Below are positions 16,951 through 26,397 of a stretch of DNA of 64,000 nucleotides, in pieces; positions within the stretch are counted from its first letter, which is position 1, and each line of letters opens with the position of its first letter. Source of the stretch: Paenibacillus sp. ACRRX. GTDB lineage: Bacteria > Bacillota > Bacilli > Paenibacillales > Paenibacillaceae. A program made the translations under genes and the position numbers. Where the stretch lies: positions 868,001 through 932,000 of the forward strand of contig NZ_JAKRNK010000001.1 in assembly GCF_022346885.1 (NCBI RefSeq), given 5' to 3'. The notes below the pieces were generated by a model. It ran no database searches. It saw nothing but the letters and a program-made list of their open reading frames with translations, and was not told where the DNA came from.

Positions 16951-17373
16951 ATGGCGGAACACGTGCAAGCAAGTCCCCGTTTTAGAAGACTATGCAACCA
17001 ATTTTCAACTATTTTAGGTGGGACCGAGCATGAAATTACTAAGGGCCCGGTTTGTTTTGTTACCAGAAACAGGATAATAAAAGCCTCAATTTTAGGAAGA
17101 CGTACCACATCTCCATTGGTCCGCTATCAACTGTTCTCGTTTGAATCACTGGACAGTTCAGGCCGCGCGCTGTGTTTAGGGGAAACGGCTCTCTTCCAGA
17201 ACCAAGTTAATCAATTGCTGTCAAACCTGCGCAGAAACGGGATCACTGTAACTGCAGTCCATAATCACTGGCTATTTGAGAATCCACGTCTTATGTACAT
17301 TCACTGGGAGTCAATCGATAAACCAGTTGCATTTGCAAGAAAAGTAAAACGTTCGATTGCTTTCCTAGGTTAA
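16951..17373 (+). CDS. DUF1259 protein, copy 2
   Basis: A 140-residue paralogue of the preceding gene, sharing FRRLCNQF, LGRRT, LFSFESLD, SGRALCLGET and GITVTAVHNHWLFENPRLMYIHWE. The genes are 54 nt apart in the same direction and probably form one transcript. Divergence at many positions shows the duplication is not recent. Function is unknown; the conserved histidine cluster suggests a small-molecule or metal-binding role. Confidence 0.82.
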   Translation: MAEHVQASPRFRRLCNQFSTILGGTEHEITKGPVCFVTRNRIIKASILGRRTTSPLVRYQLFSFESLDSSGRALCLGETALFQNQVNQLLSNLRRNGITVTAVHNHWLFENPRLMYIHWESIDKPVAFARKVKRSIAFLG

Positions 17374-17838
17374 AGAAGAGGAATTGTATGAACCTGAAAC
17401 GTCTTCATCGTCACTGATGTGTCTTTTATTGGGTAATGAGTACTACTGTCATAGTAAGGGTAATTTTCACTTTTGATCTAGTTGAGGCTTATAGGGGAAT
17501 GCTTAATTATACACATTAAGAGGTGTTTCAAAAGCCATGTAATGGCTGCTGGGGCATCCTCTTTTTTATGTTTGTTAGTACGAGTTGGGGGGAGGTATTC
17601 AACGTCTGCCTCAAGATCCACAAAAGGTAGTACATTGAAAAATTACTTCTACGCGCTTAGTGCATTAGGTCGAATATTTATTCGATGAAAATATGAGTCT
17701 CAATAAGTCATACCTGAATTTCTTATCTGCCTCAGTTACATTTTTCATAAAATAATTATCGATAAACATTAAATAATTGTTGAAAAACGTAGTTTTTGAT
17801 GTCATACTTAAATCATCCAAATAAAGGGGGATGATAAT
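17374..17838. other. intergenic region with terminator and promoter region
   Basis: Contains a hairpin at 17518-17567 (AAGAGG...AGCCAT/ATGGCT...CCTCTT followed by TTTTT). The A+T-rich promoter region of the DUF2975 gene follows. A 68-codon frame at 17482 overlaps the hairpin and is not convincing. Confidence 0.5.
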
Positions 17839-18384
17839 ATGAACAATAATAAAATTAAGAGAAGTAGTAAATTGTTGGCGGTATGTCTCAAAATCCTTCG
17901 CATCATCGTGTTTATAGCTGTTGGCGTTGAAATTTCAGCTATCATTTGGCTTGCGGCAGTGCCAGGGGATGTGAACTCTACAACACTAGGTAGTATTCAT
18001 ATCATTTCACCACTTGGAAATATTGCAGATTACTCCAAATCCGAACTAATTGTTCAACTCTGTGTGAATGTAAGTAAGCAAAGCATTATGATTGTCATGC
18101 TATTTTTAGCTGGTGCAATATTTAAGGATATTAGCAGAGAGTATACGCCTTTTGCTGCCAAACATACGAAGCGATTAAAAGCAATCTCCAAGTGGATGGT
18201 GCTGCTCGCTATTATTCCCGCATCTGTCGAGATGCTGATGCTGCAGATATTAGCACCTACTGTTAAGGTCTATGATGTATCATTTGAACTATCTTTCATT
18301 TTGGTTGCAGTTGTTTTCTTTTGCCTAGCTCAAATTTTTGAATACGGCGGGGTGTTACAACAGCAATCTGATGAAACTCTTTAA
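17839..18384 (+). CDS. DUF2975 membrane protein, second copy
   Basis: A 181-residue membrane protein with four predicted helices (about 18-42, 78-98, 120-142, 150-170) and the DUF2975 layout. It contains a longer extracytoplasmic loop between helices 1 and 2 than the protein at 10179. AAAGGGGG precedes the ATG. The next gene is the matching small XRE regulator 9 nt away. The pair is paralogous to 9953-10652 but in the opposite order and orientation. Confidence 0.78.
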   Translation: MNNNKIKRSSKLLAVCLKILRIIVFIAVGVEISAIIWLAAVPGDVNSTTLGSIHIISPLGNIADYSKSELIVQLCVNVSKQSIMIVMLFLAGAIFKDISREYTPFAAKHTKRLKAISKWMVLLAIIPASVEMLMLQILAPTVKVYDVSFELSFILVAVVFFCLAQIFEYGGVLQQQSDETL

Positions 18385-18393
18385 GGATGGTGT

Positions 18394-18618
18394 ATGATGG
18401 CAATTATTTTAAGATTAGATCGGATGATGGCAGATCGAAAAATGTCGCTAAATGAACTTGCAGAAAAAGTAGGGATTTCTAATGTGAATCTCTCTAACAT
18501 AAAAACGGGGAAGGTCAGTGCCATCCGCTTTTCCACACTTGATGCGATCTGCAAAGTATTGGATTGTCAGCCCGGTGATATTTTAGAGTATAAAAGGGAA
18601 GAAGATGTAGACGGATAA
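18394..18618 (+). CDS. XRE-family regulator (YozG-like), second copy
   Basis: A 74-residue helix-turn-helix protein: DRKMSLNELAEKVGISNVNLSNIKTGKVSAIRFSTLDAI and LDCQPGDILEYKRE. It is clearly paralogous to the regulator at 9953. AAGGATG serves two adjacent ATGs (18394 and 18397); either may be used. It is co-transcribed with DUF2975 and probably with the CPBP protease 45 nt downstream. Confidence 0.85.
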   Translation: MMAIILRLDRMMADRKMSLNELAEKVGISNVNLSNIKTGKVSAIRFSTLDAICKVLDCQPGDILEYKREEDVDG

Positions 18619-18663
18619 AAACCTGTAAGACTAACTTATAAAATCAAGTTTATGGAGGGGCAG

Positions 18664-19272
18664 ATGACGTTTTCGAGTTTAGTTTCCTCGATCATGCAAG
18701 TCGTTCTTGTTAGCGTAATCACTCTCCTATGTTGGTTTACATTTGGGAGAAAAAAGCAGTCATTTTTGAAGTGGATGGGGTTAAAAATCCCAAAAATACA
18801 TAATAGAATTCGCTTTTTTACCTTTTTAATATTGGGATTTAGTTTGTTTTCCCTAATTGGGGTTGTGATTTTATTGTTCTTTACCAATAAGTCAGCCATT
18901 GCAGCATCCCAATTTTATGGAGTTGGCATTTCAGGAATAATAGCCGCTTTGTTATATGCTTTTGTACAGACAGGATTATCTGAAGAAATGTTATTTCGAG
19001 GGTTTATTGGGAAACGAGCTATTTCTGCATTTGGATTTGTTGTTGGAAACACAATGCAAGCATTATTGTTTGGCTGCTTGCACGGGATTATGTTCTATTT
19101 TAATACTGGAATCTTAAATGCAGCGATAATAAGCACATTCACAGCTGTAATCGGCTGGGTAATGGGTTACATTAACGAAAAATTATCAGATGGATCGATA
19201 ATCCCAAGCTGGATATTGCACGGATGTGCAAATCTATTTTCAGCGTTCATGATGATGTTTAAAATCTTGTAA
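18664..19272 (+). CDS. CPBP-family intramembrane metalloprotease
   Basis: A 202-residue polytopic membrane protein of the CAAX protease/bacteriocin-processing (Abi, CPBP) family. The motif SEEMLFRGFIG (glutamates of motif 1) is followed by a conserved LFGCLHG (motif 2 histidine) and a late NEKLSDGSIIPSWILHGCANLF (motif 3 H). ATG 18664 follows GGAGGGG at the right distance; the ATG at 18652 is part of the site. Members process peptides or confer self-immunity. Being in an XRE/DUF2975 operon suggests regulated proteolysis, which is inference. Confidence 0.85.
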   Translation: MTFSSLVSSIMQVVLVSVITLLCWFTFGRKKQSFLKWMGLKIPKIHNRIRFFTFLILGFSLFSLIGVVILLFFTNKSAIAASQFYGVGISGIIAALLYAFVQTGLSEEMLFRGFIGKRAISAFGFVVGNTMQALLFGCLHGIMFYFNTGILNAAIISTFTAVIGWVMGYINEKLSDGSIIPSWILHGCANLFSAFMMMFKIL

Positions 19273-19330
19273 GTAGTTAGTTGTATTAGAACATGTTAAA
19301 AATGAGAGATTAGGTCATTAGAGCGTGATT

Positions 19331-19452
19331 ATGAATAAATGCTTCAAATATAAAGACGAGTTTAAGGGGCAATTGGTTCAATGATATGAAAATGGGATAC
19401 CAAGAAAGGATATTGTAAACGGATCAAACAAGTTTAAAGTTGTATGATTTAT
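19331..19452 (+). pseudogene. transposase OrfA-like fragment
   Basis: ATG 19331 opens MNKCFKYKDEFKGQLVQ, then a stop, then YENGIPRKDIVNGSNKF in the same frame. This is the pattern of the N-terminal helix-turn-helix of IS3-type OrfA proteins. Only ~40 codons remain. Confidence 0.45.
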
Positions 19453-19462
19453 TGTGGACAGC

Positions 19463-19498
19463 AAAAAACAGCCCTTAATTTTTATGAGGGCTGTTTTT
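19463..19498. terminator. bidirectional terminator
   Basis: AAAAAACAGCCC and GGGCTGTTTTT around a short A+T loop, between the plus-strand remnant and the minus-strand secreted-protein gene. Confidence 0.75.
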
Positions 19499-19529
19499 CT
19501 GTTAGATGTATACATTTAATTTCAATATT

Positions 19530-20066
19530 CTATTTAGCGGGCAAAATGCTAACTCCATCCACATACCATGTGTGAGAACTGGTAATTTTCGTTTTCAACT
19601 GAATTACAACGTAAGAACCATTAGCTTTTTCCCAATACACTAAAATTTGTGACTTATCAGGACTTATAAGTAAGGCGGACATTTTATCCCCTATCTCAAG
19701 ATTCTTGCTTCTCTCCTCACTATAAAAAGCTTCTAGGAAAGAAGATTGTTCTTCTTTAGAGAAAGAAGATAGGATATCTTCTTTTAAGTTATGTGAATTA
19801 ACAAACGTCCAATTTGTAAGATCTTGGTCTGCATTGACATCAGTTCTGTTTGATACTTTAACCTGTTCACTTTTTTGAATGATTTCCCTTCCTTTATTCC
19901 ATGAATGGGTTAAACGTTCCTCTACTATTTTGGCTTTATCCTGGTGTTCGGAACTTACTGTTGGAAAAAGAGAAGAGATAGCACCACTGGCGTATACGCT
20001 AGTACCAGTTATCAAAATGAAAGTGGCTAATCCAAGGACGATTATTTTTTTATTCTTTCTTTTCAT
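19530..20066 (-). CDS. secreted hypothetical protein
   Basis: A 178-residue protein with a typical signal peptide: KRKNKKIIVLGLATFILITGTSVYASG, cleavage expected after VYA (about residue 26). The mature part is polar, with WSKGREIIQKSE-like helices, SSFLEAFYSEERSKNLEIGD and a beta-rich end (QILVYWEKANGSYVVIQLK, WYVDGVSILP). The family is not recognised. ATG 20066 is preferred over the upstream 20075. The next minus-strand gene upstream is another small secreted-type ORF, broken by a frameshift. Confidence 0.7.
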   Translation of the reverse strand: MKRKNKKIIVLGLATFILITGTSVYASGAISSLFPTVSSEHQDKAKIVEERLTHSWNKGREIIQKSEQVKVSNRTDVNADQDLTNWTFVNSHNLKEDILSSFSKEEQSSFLEAFYSEERSKNLEIGDKMSALLISPDKSQILVYWEKANGSYVVIQLKTKITSSHTWYVDGVSILPAK

Positions 20067-20089
20067 TACTAACACCCCTCATAGAGTAG

Positions 20090-20352
20090 TTAATTCAAAT
20101 AATAAGTTTTTTCTCCTGAGTCGGTCCAATCACTACCACTACTATAGTAACCTTTTACTCGTCCGGACCATTTCATTGTATAAGTTCCTGATTGGGTATG
20201 CTCACCATCGGTAATATGAGCTGTAGCATATTGGTCAAGATAAAAAAATTCCAATAACATCCATCTTCTCTCAAATTCCATGATATACCATTTGAGAGAA
20301 CCCCATCACCCGTTAAAGACCAAACTACCACAGGAAAAACTCTAGTGTTCAT
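20090..20352 (-). pseudogene. frameshifted small protein gene
   Basis: On the minus strand an ATG at 20352 opens MNTRVFPVVVWSLTGDG...NGISWNLREDGCYWNF. At a run of seven T the coding continues in another frame as FYLDQYATAHITDGEHTQSG to YYSSGSDWTDSGEKTYYLN and a stop at 20090. The two parts join smoothly, so this is one gene with a 1-nt indel. It may be a true mutation, a phase-variable tract or a sequencing error. Lies 23 nt upstream of the secreted-protein gene. Confidence 0.55.
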
Positions 20353-20494
20353 TCTTTTAGTCCCAATTTATTACTTTGGCAGTACACCTAGTTATAGCCG
20401 AAAAAAATGATAGTAAAAGTTTTCGATTAAAAACCGAGGGAGTGAAGCTTAATAATAATATTAAAAGATGTGGTCATATGACAATTCACAGACG

Positions 20495-21372
20495 GAAAAC
20501 AAGATACCCACGCCATACAACATTAAGCCTGATGGAAATAATTTAGGCTGTTCAAATATTACTGTTCAACGGTTGCTGACAAGTGAAATCCATTTTTACA
20601 TCACTTATGGTAAAACCCGTTCAAAACGTGGACAGGTGGAATTGGTTCCCGAATAAGAGTGGTTTAAAGTCATGGGAACTCATGAAAAGTTGAAAACGCC
20701 AGAAGAACATGAAGCGGCTGCTTAAGAATCACATGTTGAATCCCAATTCAAGACGTAACATTTTTCCATTGTCAGGCTTGCTTTATTGTGAAAAATGCGG
20801 TTCGCTGATGAGCTTCCGGTTGGGAGAGAACAAGAAGCAGGGGCAGCACTGGAGTGCATTGTGCTATCACCAGTATAAAGATGTAAATGTGAGCAGCGCG
20901 GCAAGGTAATGGATGTTGATTTTTTCAATGCTCTGTATTGATCGGATTATTCATGTTGACCCGAATATTTTACGGGAGATTGAATTGCATGGAAGTAGGT
21001 ACAATGTGATACACAGGTCATTATCGAGGTCAAAGAGAAGGAGCTGAAAATGCAGAAACGGGCGCTGGACAAGCTGCATGAATCCTATGAAGAGGACATG
21101 ATAAACAAGCAAGTATTTTAGAGCAAAAGGCTGTTCGGTCAAGGCAGATACAGAAGCTGGAGGAAGAGTTAAAGGATTTGCGGAAGGTTGTAGTAGATGA
21201 AAGGAATTAACCGACTGTGGAGCAGAAATATGAGCGGATAGGTGAGTTTAGGGAGTTGTGGAGCGCTTCGGTGAAGAGTGAAGAGAAGAATCGGGCGTTG
21301 AAGAAGCTAGTGAAGCGGATTGTGTATAATCGGGAAGGGAATCGGGTGGAGTTGACGGTTTGTTATAGGTGA
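20495..21372 (+). pseudogene. large serine recombinase, decayed C-terminal remnant (copy A)
   Basis: Fragments of a recombinase domain (PTPYNIKPDG, TVQRLLTSE, YGKTRSKRGQVELVPE) are followed by the zinc beta-ribbon (FPLSGLLYCEKCGS) and coiled-coil region, spread over three frames with several stops. DNA identity to the intact-frame copy at 35175-35951 is high throughout. Both end in GGTGGAGTTGACGGTTTGTTATAGGTGA. The catalytic N-terminal serine domain is absent. A terminator-like hairpin (AGACTTCT/AGAAGTCT) follows at 21388. Confidence 0.85.
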
Positions 21373-21433
21373 GAATACTATACTTGTAGACTTCTGGAAT
21401 TTATTCTAGAAGTCTCTTTTTATATGGTACAAT

Positions 21434-22090
21434 ATGCCTAAAACTATTATTTATCAAAAATATGGAGATGAAAATGTTATGTGGCCTTTAGGGGAATACG
21501 AAAGATTAGTACACGAAATTAAAAGGCGAGAAAATTCTGATATTCCTATAACTTTTGGTTTACTTATTGCTGATTATCGACAACAGTTGAACAGGGAGTA
21601 TATTCTTAACTACATTAACAGATTTAACTATAAGTCTAATAAATATATTAACTTTTATTTGCCAGGCTATTACGAAGAAGAGATTTATGGTTCTGAGCAA
21701 ACCATTAAAATTAAAGCTAAGAAATATTATTTCAATGAAGAGAAGTACATGGATTTTTTAGAGAAGCTTGAAACTGATTTTGATCTTGAATATTCATATA
21801 ACCCCAGATTAATTCTAATAGAATATGAGCATGGGAATTTTAAAAACGCTAAAAGAATAATAATTGAGCTGGACAATGAAGGAGCAGATATCAAAAAAAC
21901 AGGTGAGCTATTTGAAACGATATTTGAAATCGCAAAAAAAGACGTGAATATTAAGGGGTTCTCTAAAGCTTTGACATTACATGAGTTTAAAAAGGGGCTA
22001 TTTGATCGAATTGTAGAAATAATAGATAACAAATTATTGAATGGAATTGTAGATGACTATAGTAAGGTGAGAAAATATAAAATAATGTAA
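21434..22090 (+). CDS. hypothetical island protein
   Basis: A 218-residue cytosolic protein, first gene after recombinase remnant A. Features: DIPITFGLLIADYRQQLNREYILNYINRF and YINFYLPGYYEEEIYG in the N-terminal half, a Lys/Glu-rich helical C-terminal half, no membrane segment. I do not recognise the family; the position suggests defence-island cargo. The ATG at 21434 overlaps a good extended -10 (TGGTACAAT, 21426-21434). The true start may therefore be the ATG at 21479, which has GGAG upstream. Confidence 0.6.
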   Translation: MPKTIIYQKYGDENVMWPLGEYERLVHEIKRRENSDIPITFGLLIADYRQQLNREYILNYINRFNYKSNKYINFYLPGYYEEEIYGSEQTIKIKAKKYYFNEEKYMDFLEKLETDFDLEYSYNPRLILIEYEHGNFKNAKRIIIELDNEGADIKKTGELFETIFEIAKKDVNIKGFSKALTLHEFKKGLFDRIVEIIDNKLLNGIVDDYSKVRKYKIM

Positions 22091-22337
22091 ATGAAACATG
22101 TAATATATTTACATATTTCAGCTTTGCTATAGGTGGATACGGATAAGATTCTGGTATAACGTATTTATTCTCGTAGAGGCTCTGCTTTAAACAGGAGTTT
22201 CTTTTTTTATATTGGAGATGGAAGGGACTTCTAGCTCATATTAAAGGCGTGGGGTTAATTAATGTTTATTGAGTGTATTATTTTTGGTTTACTTGGTAAA
22301 ATGGAATAATATCGTACTTTTTGGGGGCAAATCTGTT

Positions 22338-24431
22338 ATGATCAATATTATTAGAGGTAGTTCGGATAAGCACGTTGCTTGCCAAAGTTTGGTTGATTTT
22401 TTTGAAAAGTTCAATTCAGAGTACACAGGTATTCTTTATTTAGGTTACCCTATAATTGGCAGCGTAGAAGGGCCATTTAATATTGATGCTATGCTGGTGT
22501 CTCCTGATTTTGGCGTAATAATATTTGACTTAGTAGAAGGTATTAGTTATGAAGACAGGTCAGATATTCGTGACGATCTATATATGAAAACTCAATCAAA
22601 GCTGGCAGACTATAAGACATTAACTGTTCGTAGAGAATTAAAAGTAATGATAAACGTTGTGACATATGCTTCAGGATGGAGAAATAGTCCTGAGACAGAA
22701 GAAGTAATAACCCAGCATGATGAATTGAAATCATATCTAAGTACAATCAAATGGAATGAAAGTGGTTACTACAGTAGTTTACTACAGGCTATTCAAGCTG
22801 TGACAAACATCAAAAATACTCCTAAAAGAGACAATGTCAAGCGCGAAAATTCAAAGGGTGCTATATTAAAGTCCTTAGAGGATTCAATTGCTAATTTAGA
22901 TAATCAACAAAGTGCAGCTGTAATTGAAACATCTGATTCAGTTCAAAGAATTAGGGGATTAGCCGGATCAGGGAAAACAATAGTTCTCGCATTGAAGGTT
23001 GCATACTTGCATTCAAAAAATCCCGATTGGGATATCGCGGTGACTTTTCAAACTAGAGCCTTAAAGAAGCAATTCGAAGATTTGATTTCAAGATTTACTT
23101 TTGAACACAAAAGAGATAAGCCAGACTGGACGAAAATTAAAATTCTTCAGGCATGGGGAAGTCCGTCGAATAACGGTATTTATTATGAAGTATGTAAAAC
23201 CCACGGTATTGAATATTTCGATTTTAATAATGCGAAACATTACCTTGGTGGTGGGTTTGATACTGTTTGCAAACGAGCTCTTTCTCAAATAAGTACATTT
23301 GTACCTTTATACGATGTAATACTAATTGATGAAGCACAAGATTTTTCAAGCGATTTCTTGAAGATGTGTTATGGGATATTGAGACACCCCAAGAGATTAA
23401 TATTTGCATACGATGAACTTCAGACCTTGAGTAGGAACTCAATGCCACCTGTAGAAGAAATATTTGGTTTAAACGAGCAAGGGCAACCATTAGTAGAATT
23501 GAGAAATGAACGAAATAAGCCCAAACAAGATATTATTCTTAAAGTATGCTATAGGAATTCTAGACCACTACTTGCTACAGCTCATGCACTTGGTTTTGGT
23601 GTTTATAGAGAAGAAGGGTTAGTTCAATTGTTTGGTGATAAATCTCTTTGGATGGATGTAGGATATGTTGTTGAAGAAGGGGCATTAAATGATGGTCAAA
23701 TGGTTAAACTGGGGAGAAATTCTGAATCAAGTCCTGATTTTTTGGAGAACCACTCCGGTATTGATGATTTAATTCAGTTTAAATCATTTAATAATGAACT
23801 TTCACAAGAAGATTGGCTTGTGTCAGAAATTATTAAGAATATTCAAGAAGATGAGTTGCGACCACAAGACATAATGGTGATACACACCGATCCAGTATCA
23901 ACACAAAATGCAATGGGCAATATTAGGAAAAAATTATTTGAAAATGGAGTGAACTCTCATTTAGCTGGTGCTGCAAATCCAGATATGTTTGTAGAAGAAG
24001 ATTCTGTAACTTTTACTGGAATTTATAGAGCAAAGGGCAATGAGGCAGGAATGGTGTATGTTATAAATGCCCAGAATTGTCATAGTGGACTAGAGCTTTC
24101 GAAGAAAAGAAATATATTGTTTACTGCAATTACAAGAAGTAAAGGATGGGTGAGAATTTCAGGTTTCGGTGATGGAATGGAAGCTCTTTCTAAAGAGTAC
24201 GAGAAGGCCAAGGTTAATAATTTCTTATTGGAGTTTAAATACCCTACAGAAGAGCAAAGAAAAAAAATGAATATTATTCATAGGGATATAACTAAGGATA
24301 CAAGAAAATTCATTGAATCAAGTATTGAAAATTTGACCGAAGTAATTAAGGCAATTAAACGTAAAGAAATGTATCTTGAAGACCTCCCAGATGAACTTAG
24401 AGAAGCATTAAGAGGTATTTTTGATGAGTAG
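22338..24431 (+). CDS. UvrD/SF1-type helicase with degenerate NERD-like N-terminus
   Basis: A 697-residue protein. Residues ~1-150 resemble a NERD-type nuclease domain (PFNIDAMLVSPDFGVIIFD), but the usual E-x-K is replaced by DLVEG, so nuclease activity is doubtful. SF1 helicase motifs follow: GLAGSGKTIVLALK (Walker A), VILIDEAQDFSSDF (motif II), VCYRNSRPLL (motif IV region), VTFTGIYRAKGNEAGMVYVIN and FTAITRSKGWV (motif VI). ATG 22338 follows GGGGG; the upstream start at 22269 is unlikely. It overlaps the DUF2290 gene by 8 nt, so the two act together, presumably in phage defence. Confidence 0.8.
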   Translation: MINIIRGSSDKHVACQSLVDFFEKFNSEYTGILYLGYPIIGSVEGPFNIDAMLVSPDFGVIIFDLVEGISYEDRSDIRDDLYMKTQSKLADYKTLTVRRELKVMINVVTYASGWRNSPETEEVITQHDELKSYLSTIKWNESGYYSSLLQAIQAVTNIKNTPKRDNVKRENSKGAILKSLEDSIANLDNQQSAAVIETSDSVQRIRGLAGSGKTIVLALKVAYLHSKNPDWDIAVTFQTRALKKQFEDLISRFTFEHKRDKPDWTKIKILQAWGSPSNNGIYYEVCKTHGIEYFDFNNAKHYLGGGFDTVCKRALSQISTFVPLYDVILIDEAQDFSSDFLKMCYGILRHPKRLIFAYDELQTLSRNSMPPVEEIFGLNEQGQPLVELRNERNKPKQDIILKVCYRNSRPLLATAHALGFGVYREEGLVQLFGDKSLWMDVGYVVEEGALNDGQMVKLGRNSESSPDFLENHSGIDDLIQFKSFNNELSQEDWLVSEIIKNIQEDELRPQDIMVIHTDPVSTQNAMGNIRKKLFENGVNSHLAGAANPDMFVEEDSVTFTGIYRAKGNEAGMVYVINAQNCHSGLELSKKRNILFTAITRSKGWVRISGFGDGMEALSKEYEKAKVNNFLLEFKYPTEEQRKKMNIIHRDITKDTRKFIESSIENLTEVIKAIKRKEMYLEDLPDELREALRGIFDE

Positions 24432-25080
24432 ATTAACGCAACAATTGTATAACGAGGTTACTGAGGTAACAAGTCAGCTTATTGACTTTAGTTTAAGTAT
24501 TGATCAAAACTTTCCGTCTATTCGAAAAAACGACAAATTTGATGTAATTGATTGGGGAAAGTCGGACAATTTATCTATTGTATTCAAAAATATAGAGTAC
24601 AATTCAATCTATAATGAACTATATACTGATCGGAATTTCAATATTAAAATGGTAGACGGTACTTTAATTCAACTAATGTATATGGTTTATAATGATAAAC
24701 TAGTTTCTCATAGGTTAGCTGTTTTCCCAAATCCTTATCTGGAACAATTTCAGAATGAACCAGAAATTTATGAAAAAGAAGACCTCTATGCAGATATCCT
24801 TGCTAAAAGTATTGTTCCTATACCAATAAGGTTTGATTACAATGAAGATATGCATGATGAATATCATGCTAAATCACATGCGTCATTCGGGCAGTATAAA
24901 AATTGTAGAATTCCTGTTCACGCTCCAATTACACCTACTGCCTTTGTGGATTTCATATTGCGTAATTTTTATTCAAATGCTTATCGCAATTTCAATAATC
25001 TTCGAAAAACGGAGATTGAATTAGAACGAACAATTTCTATAGATGAAGAGAAGCTTATCCATTTTAACATGACATTATAG
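24424..25080 (+). CDS. DUF2290 protein, partner of the helicase
   Basis: A 218-residue protein matching DUF2290. The signature is HASFGQYKNCRIPVHAPITPTAFVDFILRNFYSN, preceded by IRFDYNEDMHDEYHAKSHAS. DUF2290 proteins have no defined activity but are repeatedly encoded next to UvrD-like helicases in defence islands. The start ATG 24424 lies within the end of the helicase gene (8-nt overlap, AGAGGT upstream), which indicates translational coupling. A terminator at 25138-25169 closes the pair. Confidence 0.8.
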   Translation: MSRLTQQLYNEVTEVTSQLIDFSLSIDQNFPSIRKNDKFDVIDWGKSDNLSIVFKNIEYNSIYNELYTDRNFNIKMVDGTLIQLMYMVYNDKLVSHRLAVFPNPYLEQFQNEPEIYEKEDLYADILAKSIVPIPIRFDYNEDMHDEYHAKSHASFGQYKNCRIPVHAPITPTAFVDFILRNFYSNAYRNFNNLRKTEIELERTISIDEEKLIHFNMTL

Positions 25081-25137
25081 TTATGTACTAAAATTAGTTT
25101 TTATGGTAATATGAAATCAAATCCGGAAGCATCGGTT

Positions 25138-25170
25138 AGCCTATTGGAAAGAATCCTATAGGCTTTTTAT
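25138..25170 (+). terminator. terminator of the helicase-DUF2290 operon
   Basis: AGCCTAT and ATAGGCT arms followed by TTTTTATTTT. Confidence 0.65.
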
Positions 25171-25293
25171 TTTGCTTAAGCTTAATAAGTAATGTGCTGC
25201 TCTCATATGTAGGACAGCAAGAGACATATTGCGTTCAGCTTATTTTTTATTTAGCAGATTCTACCTCTCATTTCATAGAAAAGGTTGGTGTAC

Positions 25294-26089
25294 TGTGAGT
25301 CAAGATAGTATCTTATCTGTTACTATTCCACCTTTGATTCCATTCAAACTAATGGATGAATATAGAGATTTTATTAATCCAGAATTAAGGGAAGTAGTTC
25401 AAGCTAATTGTTTACGTCGATATTTAGAAGGTGCTATAGATTTATTACTGAAAGATAAACTTAAAAATTTGGCTAATATTTCTGAGGATGAGTGGAGAAA
25501 AAGTCAACTTGATGACAAAATTATATTAGTTAAGAATCACATAGATAGAGATGTTGCAAATAAGTATTTTAAAATTAAGAATACCGGAAACAAAGGTGCT
25601 CATTATGGTAAAAGATTTACTTCGAATGAAATTAGAATTGCCGTTAATTATGCAGTAAACATATTTGAAGATTTACTTGTCGTCTATTTTAAAAAGAATA
25701 AAGTAGGAACTGAACCACAATTATTAACTCTTCTTAGTTCATTACCACCGGTTAAGCGTGTTTACATTCTGGAAAAGGTTTGGCAGCATGATAAGGGTAA
25801 TCTTATGATTATTGACAAGCTATCTATGGCTTATCTAAAAAGCGGGGAATACCAAAGGAGCTTAAAGTTTCTAGAGACAGTTAAGGGCGATATCGGTGAA
25901 ACGTATTATGAAGATTTCGTTTGGAAGATAGAGAATCTACAAAAAAATCTACATCGTTTTGAAATCTCTAAGAGTAATGATGACGTAGCAAGGGTATTCA
26001 ACATATTAAAAGAAGATGAGTATTTTACAAAGTATCCAGAGTTTACAAATATGTTTTGTGTATTGGTATCGGGGTATAACTATAAGTAG
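25294..26089 (+). CDS. DUF4145-like (HEPN-related) island protein
   Basis: About 264 residues from GTG 25294 (an upstream start at 25229 would add 21 residues). Residues ~25-140 follow the DUF4145 pattern: REVVQANCLRRYLEGAIDLLL, then KIKNTGNKGAHYGKRFTSNEIRIAVNYA. The NKGAHYG motif is typical of DUF4145, which belongs with HEPN-like helical domains and is common in restriction and defence loci. The C-terminal part is a TPR-like helical region (IIDKLSMAYLKSGEYQRSLKFLE). It is a separate transcription unit after the terminator. Function not established. Confidence 0.68.
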
Positions 26090-26344
26090 GCGTTAGAAAG
26101 AGGCAGAAGCCTTGCATATTTAATTTAACAATAGCTTTTGAAGGGGAATATCTAGGGATCCAGGGAACTACAGTGTTTATGGTTTTGATAAGGAAATTTT
26201 TTGTGTGCTCTTGGTTGTGTAAATGATCATCTGCGGTAGAGTGCAACGCTGGCAGCGATGAAGTCAAAAGCTCGTTTCCCCATTTTCCTTAGGAGTTTTG
26301 GCGAGATTACGGCAGAGATACTGTTTTTTTATTTTTGTCAAAGG

Positions 26345-26375
26345 AAGTTCAAGTGCTCACCCGCTTGGGCTTTTT
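26345..26375 (+). terminator. short terminator-like hairpin
   Basis: CAAGTGCTCACCCGCTTGGGCTTTTTTG: GCTC/CCC with a GGGC partner and T6. It lies just upstream of the parA relic. Confidence 0.4.
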
Positions 26376-26397
26376 TGTGTTGAAGGGAGGAAATGAA

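Noticed and set aside
17482..17688. 68-codon plus-strand frame
   Set aside because: Its body overlaps a clear terminator hairpin at 17518-17567 and it has no domain.
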